Assembly (NCBI GenBank): GCA_026000755.1
Contig: BNZC01000010.1
Location: forward strand, 1 to 39,960
Length of the DNA: 39,960 nucleotides
From: Clostridia bacterium
Lineage (GTDB): Bacteria > Bacillota > Clostridia > Lachnospirales > Lachnospiraceae
Direction of reading: 5' to 3'
The translations under genes and the position numbers were made by a program. Positions 1-7,308 of the stretch are shown piece after piece. The notes under the pieces were generated by a model. That model worked only from the letters and a program-made list of their open reading frames with translations, was not told the DNA's origin and searched no databases. Position 1 is the first letter of the stretch. Each line of letters starts with the position of its first letter.

Positions 1-2
1 AA

Positions 3-542
3 TATTTTCATATACAGCCGGTGGTGGTAGAACCCGGCATTTCAACAGGGATTCGCATTGCCACGGAAAATCCAAAGCAGATAGGGGCGGATCGTCTTGT
101 AGATGCGGCGGCGGCCTATGAATTGTACGGCGGGCCCGTGTTGGTGATTGACTTTGGAACGGCAACCACCTATGATTTGGTGGATGAAACCGGGGCGTTT
201 ATTTCGGGAGTGACAGCACCCGGTATTCGAAGTTCTGCAAAGTCTCTGTGGCAGGATACGGCAAAGCTGCCTGAAATAGAGATTAGAAAGCCCAAAAGCA
301 TTTTGGCAAAGGAAACCATATCCAGTATGCAGGCAGGTCTGGTGTATGGGCAAATCGGGCAAACCGAATATATTATACGGCGTACACAGGAAGAGTCCGG
401 ATTTTCCAATCTTCGGGTGGTGGCAACGGGAGGGCTTGGTAGGATTATTGCCAGCGAAACGGATTTGATTGATATTTATGACCCGAATCTTACCCTTTAC
501 GGAATGCGGATTATTCACCATAAGCAGAAAACAAAATCATGA
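3..542 (+). CDS. coaX: Type III pantothenate kinase, 5'-truncated by window edge
   Basis: Phosphorylates pantothenate, the first step of coenzyme A synthesis, in the cytoplasm. The reading frame is open to the first bases of the window, and the residues before the first GTG still match the family (YFHIQP then [10 protein letters not shown]), so the real start lies upstream. Visible CoaX motifs are [21 protein letters not shown], the phosphate-binding strand [14 protein letters not shown] and the glycine-rich GVTAPGI. The C-terminal ATGGLGRII is also typical. About 180 residues are present of the usual 255 or so. Its TGA overlaps the ATG of dusB (ATGA), implying translational coupling and one operon. 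The family call is secure; only the N-terminus is missing. Confidence 0.95.
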   Translation, partial: YFHIQPVVVEPGISTGIRIATENPKQIGADRLVDAAAAYELYGGPVLVIDFGTATTYDLVDETGAFISGVTAPGIRSSAKSLWQDTAKLPEIEIRKPKSILAKETISSMQAGLVYGQIGQTEYIIRRTQEESGFSNLRVVATGGLGRIIASETDLIDIYDPNLTLYGMRIIHHKQKTKS

Positions 543-1618
543 AATCATTAAAAATTGGGCAAGTGGTCTTAAAAAACCCATTAATTTTAGCTCCCATGGC
601 AGGTGTGTGTGATTTACCCTTTCGCCTGTTGTGTAAGGAGCAAGGTGCGGGTTTGTTGTGTATGGAGATGGTAAGTGCAAAAGCCATCTATTATGGCAGC
701 AACCGCACAGAAGAAATGCTTATCATTGATGACAGAGAACACCCCATTTCATTACAGTTATTCGGCTCTGACCCTGCAATCATCAGTGAAATTGCCAAGC
801 AAATAGAGGATCGACCCTTTGATATTTTGGATTTTAATATGGGCTGTCCCGTGCCAAAGGTAGCGGGACATGGAGATGGCTCCGCTTTGATGAAAGAACC
901 AAAGCTTGTGCAGCAAATTTTAGAGCAGTTGGTGAAAGCGGTAGGCAAACCGGTTACGGTGAAAATCCGAAAGGGTTTTGATGCACAGTCCGTGAATGCT
1001 GTAGAAATTGCAAAAATCGCAGAACAATGCGGTGTGGCTGCCATTGCGGTACACGGCAGAACCAGAGAGCAGATGTACACAGGGCAGGCGGATCTTGATA
1101 TTATTCGCCAAGTCAAAGAGGCGATCTCCGTGCCTGTAATCGGAAATGGTGATATACGCTCCGGGGCAGATGTGGTGAGAATGCAGGAAGAAACCGGCTG
1201 TGATGGTTTTATGATTGGGCGAGGTGCACAAGGCAATCCATGGATATTTGCCCAAATCCTCCGTTACTTTGAATGGGGGGGGGTATCCGGAAAACTACCG
1301 TTTCAAAAAGAGAGGGACGAGAATGAACGGCCCTTATTTTCGAAGGATAAGCAGGAGAATGGTGAGAACGAGATCTTCTCTGCTTCGGAGGGAAGGCAGG
1401 ACGGTGAAAAACCCCCGTTTTCAGAAGTCGCACAGATGGTTTTACGCCATGCACGAATGCTGATTGAGTATAAGGGAGAATATATCGGAATGCGGGAAAT
1501 CCGCAAGCATGCAGCTTGGTATACGGCGGGCTATCCCCACTCTGCAAGCTTGCGGGGAAAATTAAATGAAATAGAATGCTATGAGGATCTCGTATCTGTT
1601 TTAGAGAGAGGCATTTGA
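539..1618 (+). CDS. dusB: tRNA-dihydrouridine synthase (DusB-like)
   Basis: FMN-dependent, NADPH-using enzyme that reduces specific uridines of tRNA to dihydrouridine. Seen: TIM-barrel start [12 protein letters not shown] (about residues 18-29), the NMGCPVPKV motif with the probable catalytic Cys103, [15 protein letters not shown], the [12 protein letters not shown] motif, PVIGNGDI and the flavin-phosphate loop [12 protein letters not shown]. The C-terminal helical RNA-binding part includes [13 protein letters not shown]. Between GNPWIF and that part (about residues 245-295) sits a charged low-complexity stretch absent from typical DusB proteins, which makes this 359-residue protein longer than the usual 320-330. 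A run of nine G (1275-1283) lies at the start of that insert; the frame is intact. The start is fixed by the ATGA overlap with coaX. Confidence 0.95.
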   Translation: MKSLKIGQVVLKNPLILAPMAGVCDLPFRLLCKEQGAGLLCMEMVSAKAIYYGSNRTEEMLIIDDREHPISLQLFGSDPAIISEIAKQIEDRPFDILDFNMGCPVPKVAGHGDGSALMKEPKLVQQILEQLVKAVGKPVTVKIRKGFDAQSVNAVEIAKIAEQCGVAAIAVHGRTREQMYTGQADLDIIRQVKEAISVPVIGNGDIRSGADVVRMQEETGCDGFMIGRGAQGNPWIFAQILRYFEWGGVSGKLPFQKERDENERPLFSKDKQENGENEIFSASEGRQDGEKPPFSEVAQMVLRHARMLIEYKGEYIGMREIRKHAAWYTAGYPHSASLRGKLNEIECYEDLVSVLERGI

Positions 1619-1648
1619 TACGGCGAAAGTGAATAATCATAAAATTGC

Positions 1649-1670
1649 GTGTATACAAAACGATATACAC
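1649..1670 (+). other. Short inverted repeat in the dusB-greA gap
   Basis: GTGTATA (1649-1655) and TATACAC (1664-1670) form a perfect 7-bp dyad around an 8-nt loop in the 77-nt gap before greA. It is AT-rich, lacks a T-tract and is not an obvious terminator. It could be an operator or a weak RNA hairpin. Nothing else in the gap stands out apart from the greA ribosome binding site AGGAAGG. Confidence 0.25.
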
Positions 1671-1695
1671 CACAACATAAAGGAAGGTAATTCAA

Positions 1696-2175
1696 ATGGA
1701 AAAGAAAAACATTTTAACTTATGAAGGTTTACAGGAACTGGAAACAGAACTACAGGATTTGAAAGTAGTAAAGCGTAAAGAGGTTTCCCAGAAAATTAAG
1801 GAAGCCAGAGAGCAGGGGGATTTGTCGGAGAATGCGGAGTATGATGCCGCAAAAGACGAGCAGAGGGATATTGAAACTCGTATCGAAGAAATCGAGAAAA
1901 TCCTAAAAAATGCCGAGGTGGTAGACGAGGACGAGATTGATTTGGATAAGGTCAGTATCGGCTGCCGCGTGCGTTTATACGACTGCGAATTTGAAGAAGA
2001 ATTAAGCTATAAAATCGTAGGTTCTACCGAAGCCAGCAGTTTACACGGAAAGATTTCCAATGAATCCCCGGTAGGAAAGGCTTTGATTGGGGCAAAAGAG
2101 GGAGATACGGTAAGCGTGGAAACACAGGAGGGTATATTGGAATACAAGGTGTTGGAGATTCAGCGGTCAAACTAA
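1696..2175 (+). CDS. greA: Transcription elongation factor GreA
   Basis: Rescues backtracked RNA polymerase by stimulating cleavage of the transcript's 3' end through the secondary channel. The 159-residue length is normal. The N-terminal coiled coil carries the diagnostic tip GDLSENAEYDAAKDEQ, including the acidic residues D42 and E45 that act at the polymerase active site. The C-terminal FKBP-like domain shows GKISNESPVGKALIGAKEGD. The start ATG has AGGAAGG about 8 nt upstream. It sits between dusB and lysS, an order common in Clostridia. No oddities. Confidence 0.98.
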   Translation: MEKKNILTYEGLQELETELQDLKVVKRKEVSQKIKEAREQGDLSENAEYDAAKDEQRDIETRIEEIEKILKNAEVVDEDEIDLDKVSIGCRVRLYDCEFEEELSYKIVGSTEASSLHGKISNESPVGKALIGAKEGDTVSVETQEGILEYKVLEIQRSN

Positions 2176-2288
2176 ATTAGTGAGCTATCGCATAGTTTGC
2201 AAGGTGTGAACATGAATATCAGCGATTCTTGCACAATCATAGAATCGTAAAATTATAGAATCGTAAGGAACCAGGGAGAATAAACAGA

Positions 2289-3782
2289 ATGCAGGAAAAC
2301 AACAAGCAGACAACAGAACCGGATATTAACCAACTTTTGAAGGTGCGGCGGGAAAAACTTCACGAATTGCAAGAAAACGGCAAAGACCCATTTGCCCTTA
2401 CAAAATATGAAGTTACTCATCACAGCACAGAAATCAAAGAAGATTTTGACAATTTGGAGGGAAAAACCGTTTCCGTTGCAGGCAGAATCATGAGCAAGCG
2501 TATTATGGGAAAGGCTTCTTTTTGTCATATCAGGGATTTGAAAGGAGATATTCAGTCCTATGTGGCAAGGGACAGCATAGGAGAAGAGGAGTACAAAGAC
2601 TTCAAAAAGCTAGACGTGGGCGACCTTGTGGGTTTAGAGGGCGAGGTGTTTAAGACCAAGACGGGGGAAACCTCGATTCATGCCGCAAAGCTGACCTTGC
2701 TGTCTAAGAGTCTTCAAATTCTGCCGGAAAAATTTCACGGCTTAACCAACACGGACTTGCGTTATCGTCAGCGGTATGTGGACTTGATTACAAATCCCGA
2801 AGTAAAGGATACCTTTATCAAGCGTTCGCAAATTATCAGCAGTATGCGCCGTTTTCTGGATAGGCAGGGATTTATCGAAGTGGAAACCCCCATGTTGGTA
2901 CCCAATGCGGGAGGGGCGGCGGCAAGACCATTTGAAACCCATTTTAATGCCTTGGATGAAGATGTGAAGCTGCGTATTTCACTGGAACTTTATTTGAAAC
3001 GCCTGATTGTAGGCGGATTAGAGCGAGTATATGAGATCGGTCGGGTGTTTCGAAACGAAGGCTTAGACACAAGACACAATCCGGAATTTACCCTGATGGA
3101 GCTGTATCAGGCCTACACGGATTATCACGGCATGATGGATTTGACGGAGCAAATGTTTCGGCACGTGGCAAAAGAAGTCTGCGGCGAGGCGGTGGTACCC
3201 TATGGGGAGGCGATGATTGATTTAGACAGCCCCTTTGAGCGAATCAGCATGGTAGATGCCGTGAAAAAGTACGCCAAGGTAGATTTTACGGAAATAAAGA
3301 CCGATGAGGAAGCCAAAGCCTTGGCGGATAAGTTAGAAGTGCATTACGAAAAACGGCATAAAAAGGGCGATATTTTAAGCTTGATTTTTGAGGAATTTGT
3401 GGAAGAGCATTTGATTCAACCCACCTTTGTCTTAGATCACCCGGTGGAGATTTCCCCTCTTACCAAGAGAAAGCCCGAAAATTCGGACTATGTGGAACGT
3501 TTTGAATTATTTATTTACGGCAGGGAGATGGCGAATGCCTATTCCGAGTTAAACGATCCCATTGATCAGAGGAAACGTTTTGAAGCCCAGGAAGCCTTGA
3601 TTGCCCAAGGAGATGAAGAGGCCAATCATTTGGATGAAGATTTCCTAAATGCCCTTAGTATCGGAATGCCACCTACCGGGGGAATCGGCTATGGAATCGA
3701 CCGCTTGGTTATGCTGTTGACCAATTCGGCGGCGATTCGGGATGTGCTGTTATTTCCGACAATGAAGAGTTTGGAGAAGTGA
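2289..3782 (+). CDS. lysS: Lysyl-tRNA synthetase, class II
   Basis: Charges tRNA-Lys with lysine. At 497 residues it has the usual length. An N-terminal OB-fold anticodon-binding domain (about residues 55-150, [19 protein letters not shown]) precedes the class II catalytic core. Motif 1 is around EVETPML, motif 2 is [15 protein letters not shown] (from about residue 254) and motif 3 is [13 protein letters not shown] near residue 465. The ATG is preceded by AGGGAG. The 113-nt leader contains a direct repeat (ATAGAATCGTAA, near 2239 and 2254) and a weak promoter-like pair (TTGCAC near 2229, TTATAG near 2253). No T-box features are visible in so short a leader. Confidence 0.98.
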   Translation: MQENNKQTTEPDINQLLKVRREKLHELQENGKDPFALTKYEVTHHSTEIKEDFDNLEGKTVSVAGRIMSKRIMGKASFCHIRDLKGDIQSYVARDSIGEEEYKDFKKLDVGDLVGLEGEVFKTKTGETSIHAAKLTLLSKSLQILPEKFHGLTNTDLRYRQRYVDLITNPEVKDTFIKRSQIISSMRRFLDRQGFIEVETPMLVPNAGGAAARPFETHFNALDEDVKLRISLELYLKRLIVGGLERVYEIGRVFRNEGLDTRHNPEFTLMELYQAYTDYHGMMDLTEQMFRHVAKEVCGEAVVPYGEAMIDLDSPFERISMVDAVKKYAKVDFTEIKTDEEAKALADKLEVHYEKRHKKGDILSLIFEEFVEEHLIQPTFVLDHPVEISPLTKRKPENSDYVERFELFIYGREMANAYSELNDPIDQRKRFEAQEALIAQGDEEANHLDEDFLNALSIGMPPTGGIGYGIDRLVMLLTNSAAIRDVLLFPTMKSLEK

Positions 3783-3799
3783 AACTTGTAATTTTTCAC

Positions 3800-3828
3800 T
3801 AGACAACAAAAAAGAAGTATGCTACAAT
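3800..3828 (+). promoter_or_regulatory. SigA-type promoter of the Pel-like operon
   Basis: TAGACA (3800-3805), a 17-nt spacer and TACAAT (3823-3828) with an extended -10 TG at 3820-3821. It lies just after the lysS stop and gives a leader of about 65 nt to the first operon gene at 3901. It is the only good promoter I see before the run of closely packed plus-strand genes that ends at 23626. The leader is too short for, and lacks the conserved core of, a c-di-GMP riboswitch. Confidence 0.65.
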
Positions 3829-3900
3829 TAGACAGAATGACGAAGTAAGGCGATACAAACGAGCAAATTTATACAATCAATCCGTATTGGAGTAGCAAAC

Positions 3901-4170
3901 ATGAGCGGAACATATCAAGTAAGACAAGCGGCAGGTCTGCATTATATCTTGCGAATGGATCAAAAAGGTCCTGCCTACCAAAAGCCTCTTGCAGTCAACC
4001 AAATGGGCGCACTCATCTGGCAGATGTTACAAGAGGGCAAGGAGAAGGACGTCATCATAGAGAAGCTGATGTCTATCTATGATGTAGAGCGTTTCGTGCT
4101 GCAAGAAGATATGGAAGTATTCTTGGAACAACTTAGAAGTACAAATTTTATAGACAAAGATAAGGAGTAA
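3901..4170 (+). CDS. PqqD-family small protein (RRE-like)
   Basis: An 89-residue protein resembling the PqqD/RiPP-recognition-element fold, a winged helix that binds leader peptides in RiPP pathways. Seen: a beta-rich N-terminus (YQVRQAAGLHYILRMD), then the family pattern NQMGALIWQML-EGK with IIEKLMSIYDV and DMEVFLEQLRSTNFID. No radical-SAM enzyme, precursor peptide or maturase is nearby, so a RiPP role is not supported. It is the first gene of the Pel-like operon, 7 nt before the PelD-like gene, and ATG 3901 has GGAG upstream. Its job here is unknown; a recognition or adaptor role for another operon protein is inference. The family call rests on motif pattern alone. Confidence 0.75.
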   Translation: MSGTYQVRQAAGLHYILRMDQKGPAYQKPLAVNQMGALIWQMLQEGKEKDVIIEKLMSIYDVERFVLQEDMEVFLEQLRSTNFIDKDKE

Positions 4171-4177
4171 AATACGC

Positions 4178-6361
4178 ATGAATATTTTACTTGTTGGCGG
4201 AAGTAACAACTTCATGAACGCCATCATTGACAAACTGAACAAAGAGGGGCATAGAACTTATGTGCTGACAGGCGACACCTCCAAGAAACAGACCTATCGG
4301 AAGGTGTTTGAAGAGTATAATTTTGCCTATGACAATAACAATTTGAACGAGATTTTCGATAGTGTAAATCCCGACATTGTCTTGTTTATGGGTGCCTTTG
4401 ACTCGAATTTTGAGTGGTCAGTTAAAAAGAGGGATTCTGTGGAGTATTCGTCGGGAATCTTAAATATGCTGATGGCTTTTTCTATGTTAGAGGGGAATCA
4501 CCGCTTTGTGTACCTGTCGTCAAGTGAGGTGTTCCAGAAATCCTATGCCGTAGACATCAAAGAGGATGAATTGCCCACGCCTAAGGATGTGCGAGGAATG
4601 GCAGTTGCTTTAGGCGAGCAGATGTGCCGCAATTACAGAGAGGCCACAGGCAAGGATATTATAACCTTGCGCCTTGATAATGTCTATGAGATTCCGGAGG
4701 ACAGAGAGGGCGTGACCGATGCTTGTTCTAAGCTGTGTCTTCAGGCTATGCGTGATGGCAGAATTATAGCAGATGACAACAAGCAGTTTTCTTTGTTGTA
4801 TATTTCGGATGCAGTTGAGTTTGTATATAAACTTATCATTTGCAGGGAACATGAAAGACAGGTATATAATATTTCTGCCATGACGGAGATTTCGGAAAAA
4901 GATCTTGCCCTCATGGTGCAGCGTGCAATGGGAGAGGGTGTTACCATAATCGACAACACCAGTGATGCAGTGGATCGTGTTATCTTGTCGGCGAATGCCT
5001 ATGACGAGGAATTTCGGATTCATATTTTCCATACCCCGCAAAAGGTTGTGCCGAAGATGGCAACCTATATGAAGAAGAATAGTGATAAGTTCTTGGAGAA
5101 AGAGGAAGCACCGGCAGGATTTTGGACGGCGCTCTATCGCCGAAGTAAGGTGATTGTGGATGCGGCGATTCCCTATTTGGAGAACCTGATCGGATTTATC
5201 CCTTTCTTTATCTTAAATAATCAGGCGGCAGACAGTCGGTTTTTTGCGAACGTGGACTTCTTCTTGTTGTATGTGTTGTTGTTCGCTATTGTTTACGGAC
5301 AGCAGCAGGCGACTTTCGCGGCTATTTTAGCGGTTGTGGGATATTGTTACCGTCAGATGTACGCCAGGTCCGGTCTTGAAGTTATGATGGATTATAATAC
5401 CTATGTGTGGATTGCCCAATTGTTTATTGTTGGTCTGGTAGTCGGGTATATGCGGGATCAGATTAACCTTGTTCGAGAAGAAGATAAGAAGCAGTTGGAT
5501 TATGTAGATGCCCAGTTAGGTGATATTAAGGAAGTAAATACCTCTAACGTGCGTACAAAGAACATATTAGAAGTAGAAGTAATAAACCAGAACAAGAGTT
5601 TGGGTAAGATTTACGACATTACCTCAAGCTTGGAGCAGTACGAACCGCAGGAGGTACTCTTCTATGCGGCGGAGGTTTTGGGTCGATTGATGGATAGTCC
5701 AAGCGTTGCCATTTATTCGGTTGCCAACCGCTCCTTTGCTCGCTTGTTTTCTTCCACTTCAAGTGATGCCCGTGTTTTGGGCAACTCCGTGAATTATACT
5801 GCCTTGACGGATATGTACGAGGAAATCAAAGAAAACCGTGTTTACATCAATAAGAACATGGATGAGAAGTATCCCTTAATGGCAAGTGCCATCTATGGGG
5901 AAGAAGATATGCAGTTGATTATGATGGTTTGGGGCATTCCTTGGGAGCGGATGACATTAGGTCAGGCCAATATGCTACGTGTAATTGGTTATCTGATTCA
6001 AAATGCCGTAGTACGAGCAAACCGTTACATGGATGCTTTACAGAATGATCGTTATATAGAGGGAACCCATATTTTAGAAACGGAAGCGTTCCGTTCTCTG
6101 GTAAATGCGTATATGAATGCGTTTAATAAGAACCTGACCGAGTGTACCATGCTTGTGATTAATGTGGATGAGCAGGGTCAGACAGCAGCAGCAGTTAAGT
6201 TACAAGAAAAATTGCGCCAGAGCGATTCGCTTGGTAAGTTAGAGGACGGAAGACTCTACGCCCTCTTGTCTAATACGCCTCACAAGGATGCAGCTTTTGT
6301 AATCAAGCGTTTTGCGGAAGTGGGCTATGAGAGCAGTATTTGGGAGGAAGCGGTGGCATGA
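4178..6361 (+). CDS. pelD: PelD-like c-di-GMP receptor with N-terminal SDR domain
   Basis: Inner-membrane receptor expected to activate Pel polymer synthesis when it binds c-di-GMP. Domains in order: an NAD-epimerase-like SDR domain (about 1-290); four membrane helices (about 330-425); a coiled coil (about 428-485); a GAF domain (about 490-625); and a degenerate GGDEF domain (about 640-727). The GGDEF signature is replaced by LEDGRL, so no cyclase activity is expected. The inhibitory-site RxxD is kept as R680-Q-S-D683, which is how Pseudomonas PelD binds c-di-GMP. The SDR domain looks inactive: the glycine motif is G7xxN10xxM13 and the YxxxK pair reads R139xxxV143. The TM-GAF-degenerate GGDEF order is the PelD hallmark; the SDR fusion is the unusual part. 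The stop overlaps the next ATG (ATGA). Confidence 0.85.
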   Translation: MNILLVGGSNNFMNAIIDKLNKEGHRTYVLTGDTSKKQTYRKVFEEYNFAYDNNNLNEIFDSVNPDIVLFMGAFDSNFEWSVKKRDSVEYSSGILNMLMAFSMLEGNHRFVYLSSSEVFQKSYAVDIKEDELPTPKDVRGMAVALGEQMCRNYREATGKDIITLRLDNVYEIPEDREGVTDACSKLCLQAMRDGRIIADDNKQFSLLYISDAVEFVYKLIICREHERQVYNISAMTEISEKDLALMVQRAMGEGVTIIDNTSDAVDRVILSANAYDEEFRIHIFHTPQKVVPKMATYMKKNSDKFLEKEEAPAGFWTALYRRSKVIVDAAIPYLENLIGFIPFFILNNQAADSRFFANVDFFLLYVLLFAIVYGQQQATFAAILAVVGYCYRQMYARSGLEVMMDYNTYVWIAQLFIVGLVVGYMRDQINLVREEDKKQLDYVDAQLGDIKEVNTSNVRTKNILEVEVINQNKSLGKIYDITSSLEQYEPQEVLFYAAEVLGRLMDSPSVAIYSVANRSFARLFSSTSSDARVLGNSVNYTALTDMYEEIKENRVYINKNMDEKYPLMASAIYGEEDMQLIMMVWGIPWERMTLGQANMLRVIGYLIQNAVVRANRYMDALQNDRYIEGTHILETEAFRSLVNAYMNAFNKNLTECTMLVINVDEQGQTAAAVKLQEKLRQSDSLGKLEDGRLYALLSNTPHKDAAFVIKRFAEVGYESSIWEEAVA

Positions 6362-7287
6362 TAGCCTTTATTGTAATTTTGGTTTTGAATACCTTGCTTT
6401 CCGTAGCCTATGTGGTGTGGGGATATTTCTTTTACCCTATCGTCTGGAAAAAGGGCGTGGACGATGGCACGTATAACCGTTTTGCCTATATGATGCGGGG
6501 CATTGTCATGTTTTTGTGTCCTATCGTAGGTCCCTTATTCTTTGGTATCGGTTTGCTCTGGAGAAAGATCTTTTTTCACGGCGATGTGGATTTGGATGAA
6601 ATCATCTTCAGCAAAGAGAGGGTGGAAACCTTTACTAAGGCAGATGTCGATCAAGGTCGTAATCTGGTTCCCTTAGAAGAGGCCATGTTAGTGTCTGATC
6701 AGACAGCACTTCGTAACCTTATGTTGAATGTCGTAAAGGGAGATGTGGAGAAATCGTTATCCGCTATTGCCTTGGCGTTAAACAGCGAAGATTCGGAAAC
6801 GGCTCATTATGCAGCATCCATTCTGCGTGATTACTTGAATGATTTTCGTACTACCGTGCAGACGGGTTACGAGGAGATGCAAAAGGATCCCGAGAATATC
6901 GAAGAATATGCGACTACCCTCATTCCCTACATGAATGGTATTTTAAGGCAACATGTCTTTGCAGACATTGAGCAAAAGGGTTTTGTTTATACTCTGGATC
7001 AGATTGGCGAACTGTTCTTCTCTCATGATAAGGACAAGATGGAAAGCATGCATTTTGAAAGAATTTGCGAGCGTCTGTTGGATGAAAAAGAGTATGATCT
7101 CATGGCGAAATGGTGCGAACGTTTGGTGCGGGAGTATCCCGATACCTTGTTGGCTTATACCTGTCGTCTGAAATTGTACTTTAGCACGGGACAGAAAGAT
7201 AGGTTCTTTACTATATTAAAAGAACTAAAGGCCTCAAATATTATTCTGGATGCGGAAACCATTGAGATGATTCGTGTATTCCAATAA
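6358..7287 (+). CDS. pelE: PelE-like membrane protein with TPR-type helical domain
   Basis: Probable scaffold of the Pel synthase complex. ATG 6358 is preferred over an upstream TTG because it forms an ATGA overlap with the PelD stop and has GGGAGGA about 10 nt upstream. The 309-residue product has two N-terminal membrane helices (about 2-22 and 46-68) and then a soluble alpha-helical domain. That domain carries repeat-like helices such as TALRNLMLNVVKGDVEKSL, SETAHYAASILRDYL and EYDLMAKWCERLVREYPD, as in TPR folds. Two TM helices plus TPR directly after pelD is the PelE layout. Sequence identity to the Pseudomonas protein cannot be judged here, so the name rests on architecture and position. 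Confidence 0.7.
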   Translation: MIAFIVILVLNTLLSVAYVVWGYFFYPIVWKKGVDDGTYNRFAYMMRGIVMFLCPIVGPLFFGIGLLWRKIFFHGDVDLDEIIFSKERVETFTKADVDQGRNLVPLEEAMLVSDQTALRNLMLNVVKGDVEKSLSAIALALNSEDSETAHYAASILRDYLNDFRTTVQTGYEEMQKDPENIEEYATTLIPYMNGILRQHVFADIEQKGFVYTLDQIGELFFSHDKDKMESMHFERICERLLDEKEYDLMAKWCERLVREYPDTLLAYTCRLKLYFSTGQKDRFFTILKELKASNIILDAETIEMIRVFQ

Positions 7288-7308
7288 CCATTGGGGGAGG
7301 TAGCGACT

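Noticed and set aside
1275..1283. Frameshift in dusB at the G9 run
   Set aside because: The frame reads on into the conserved [13 protein letters not shown] region, so the gene is intact as given.
42..1673. Long minus-strand frames opposite coaX and dusB
   Set aside because: They are shadows of conserved plus-strand genes, with no ribosome binding sites and unusual composition.
3829..3900. c-di-GMP riboswitch in the leader of the Pel-like operon
   Set aside because: The leader is only about 65-70 nt and I find neither the conserved GEMM core nor a convincing three-way fold. c-di-GMP control is better assigned to the PelD I-site.
3901..4170. RiPP biosynthetic cluster around the PqqD-like protein
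   Set aside because: No precursor peptide, radical-SAM enzyme, cyclodehydratase or peptidase is encoded nearby.
6340..7287. PelE start at TTG 6340
   Set aside because: ATG 6358 overlaps the upstream stop as ATGA and has GGGAGGA at the right distance.
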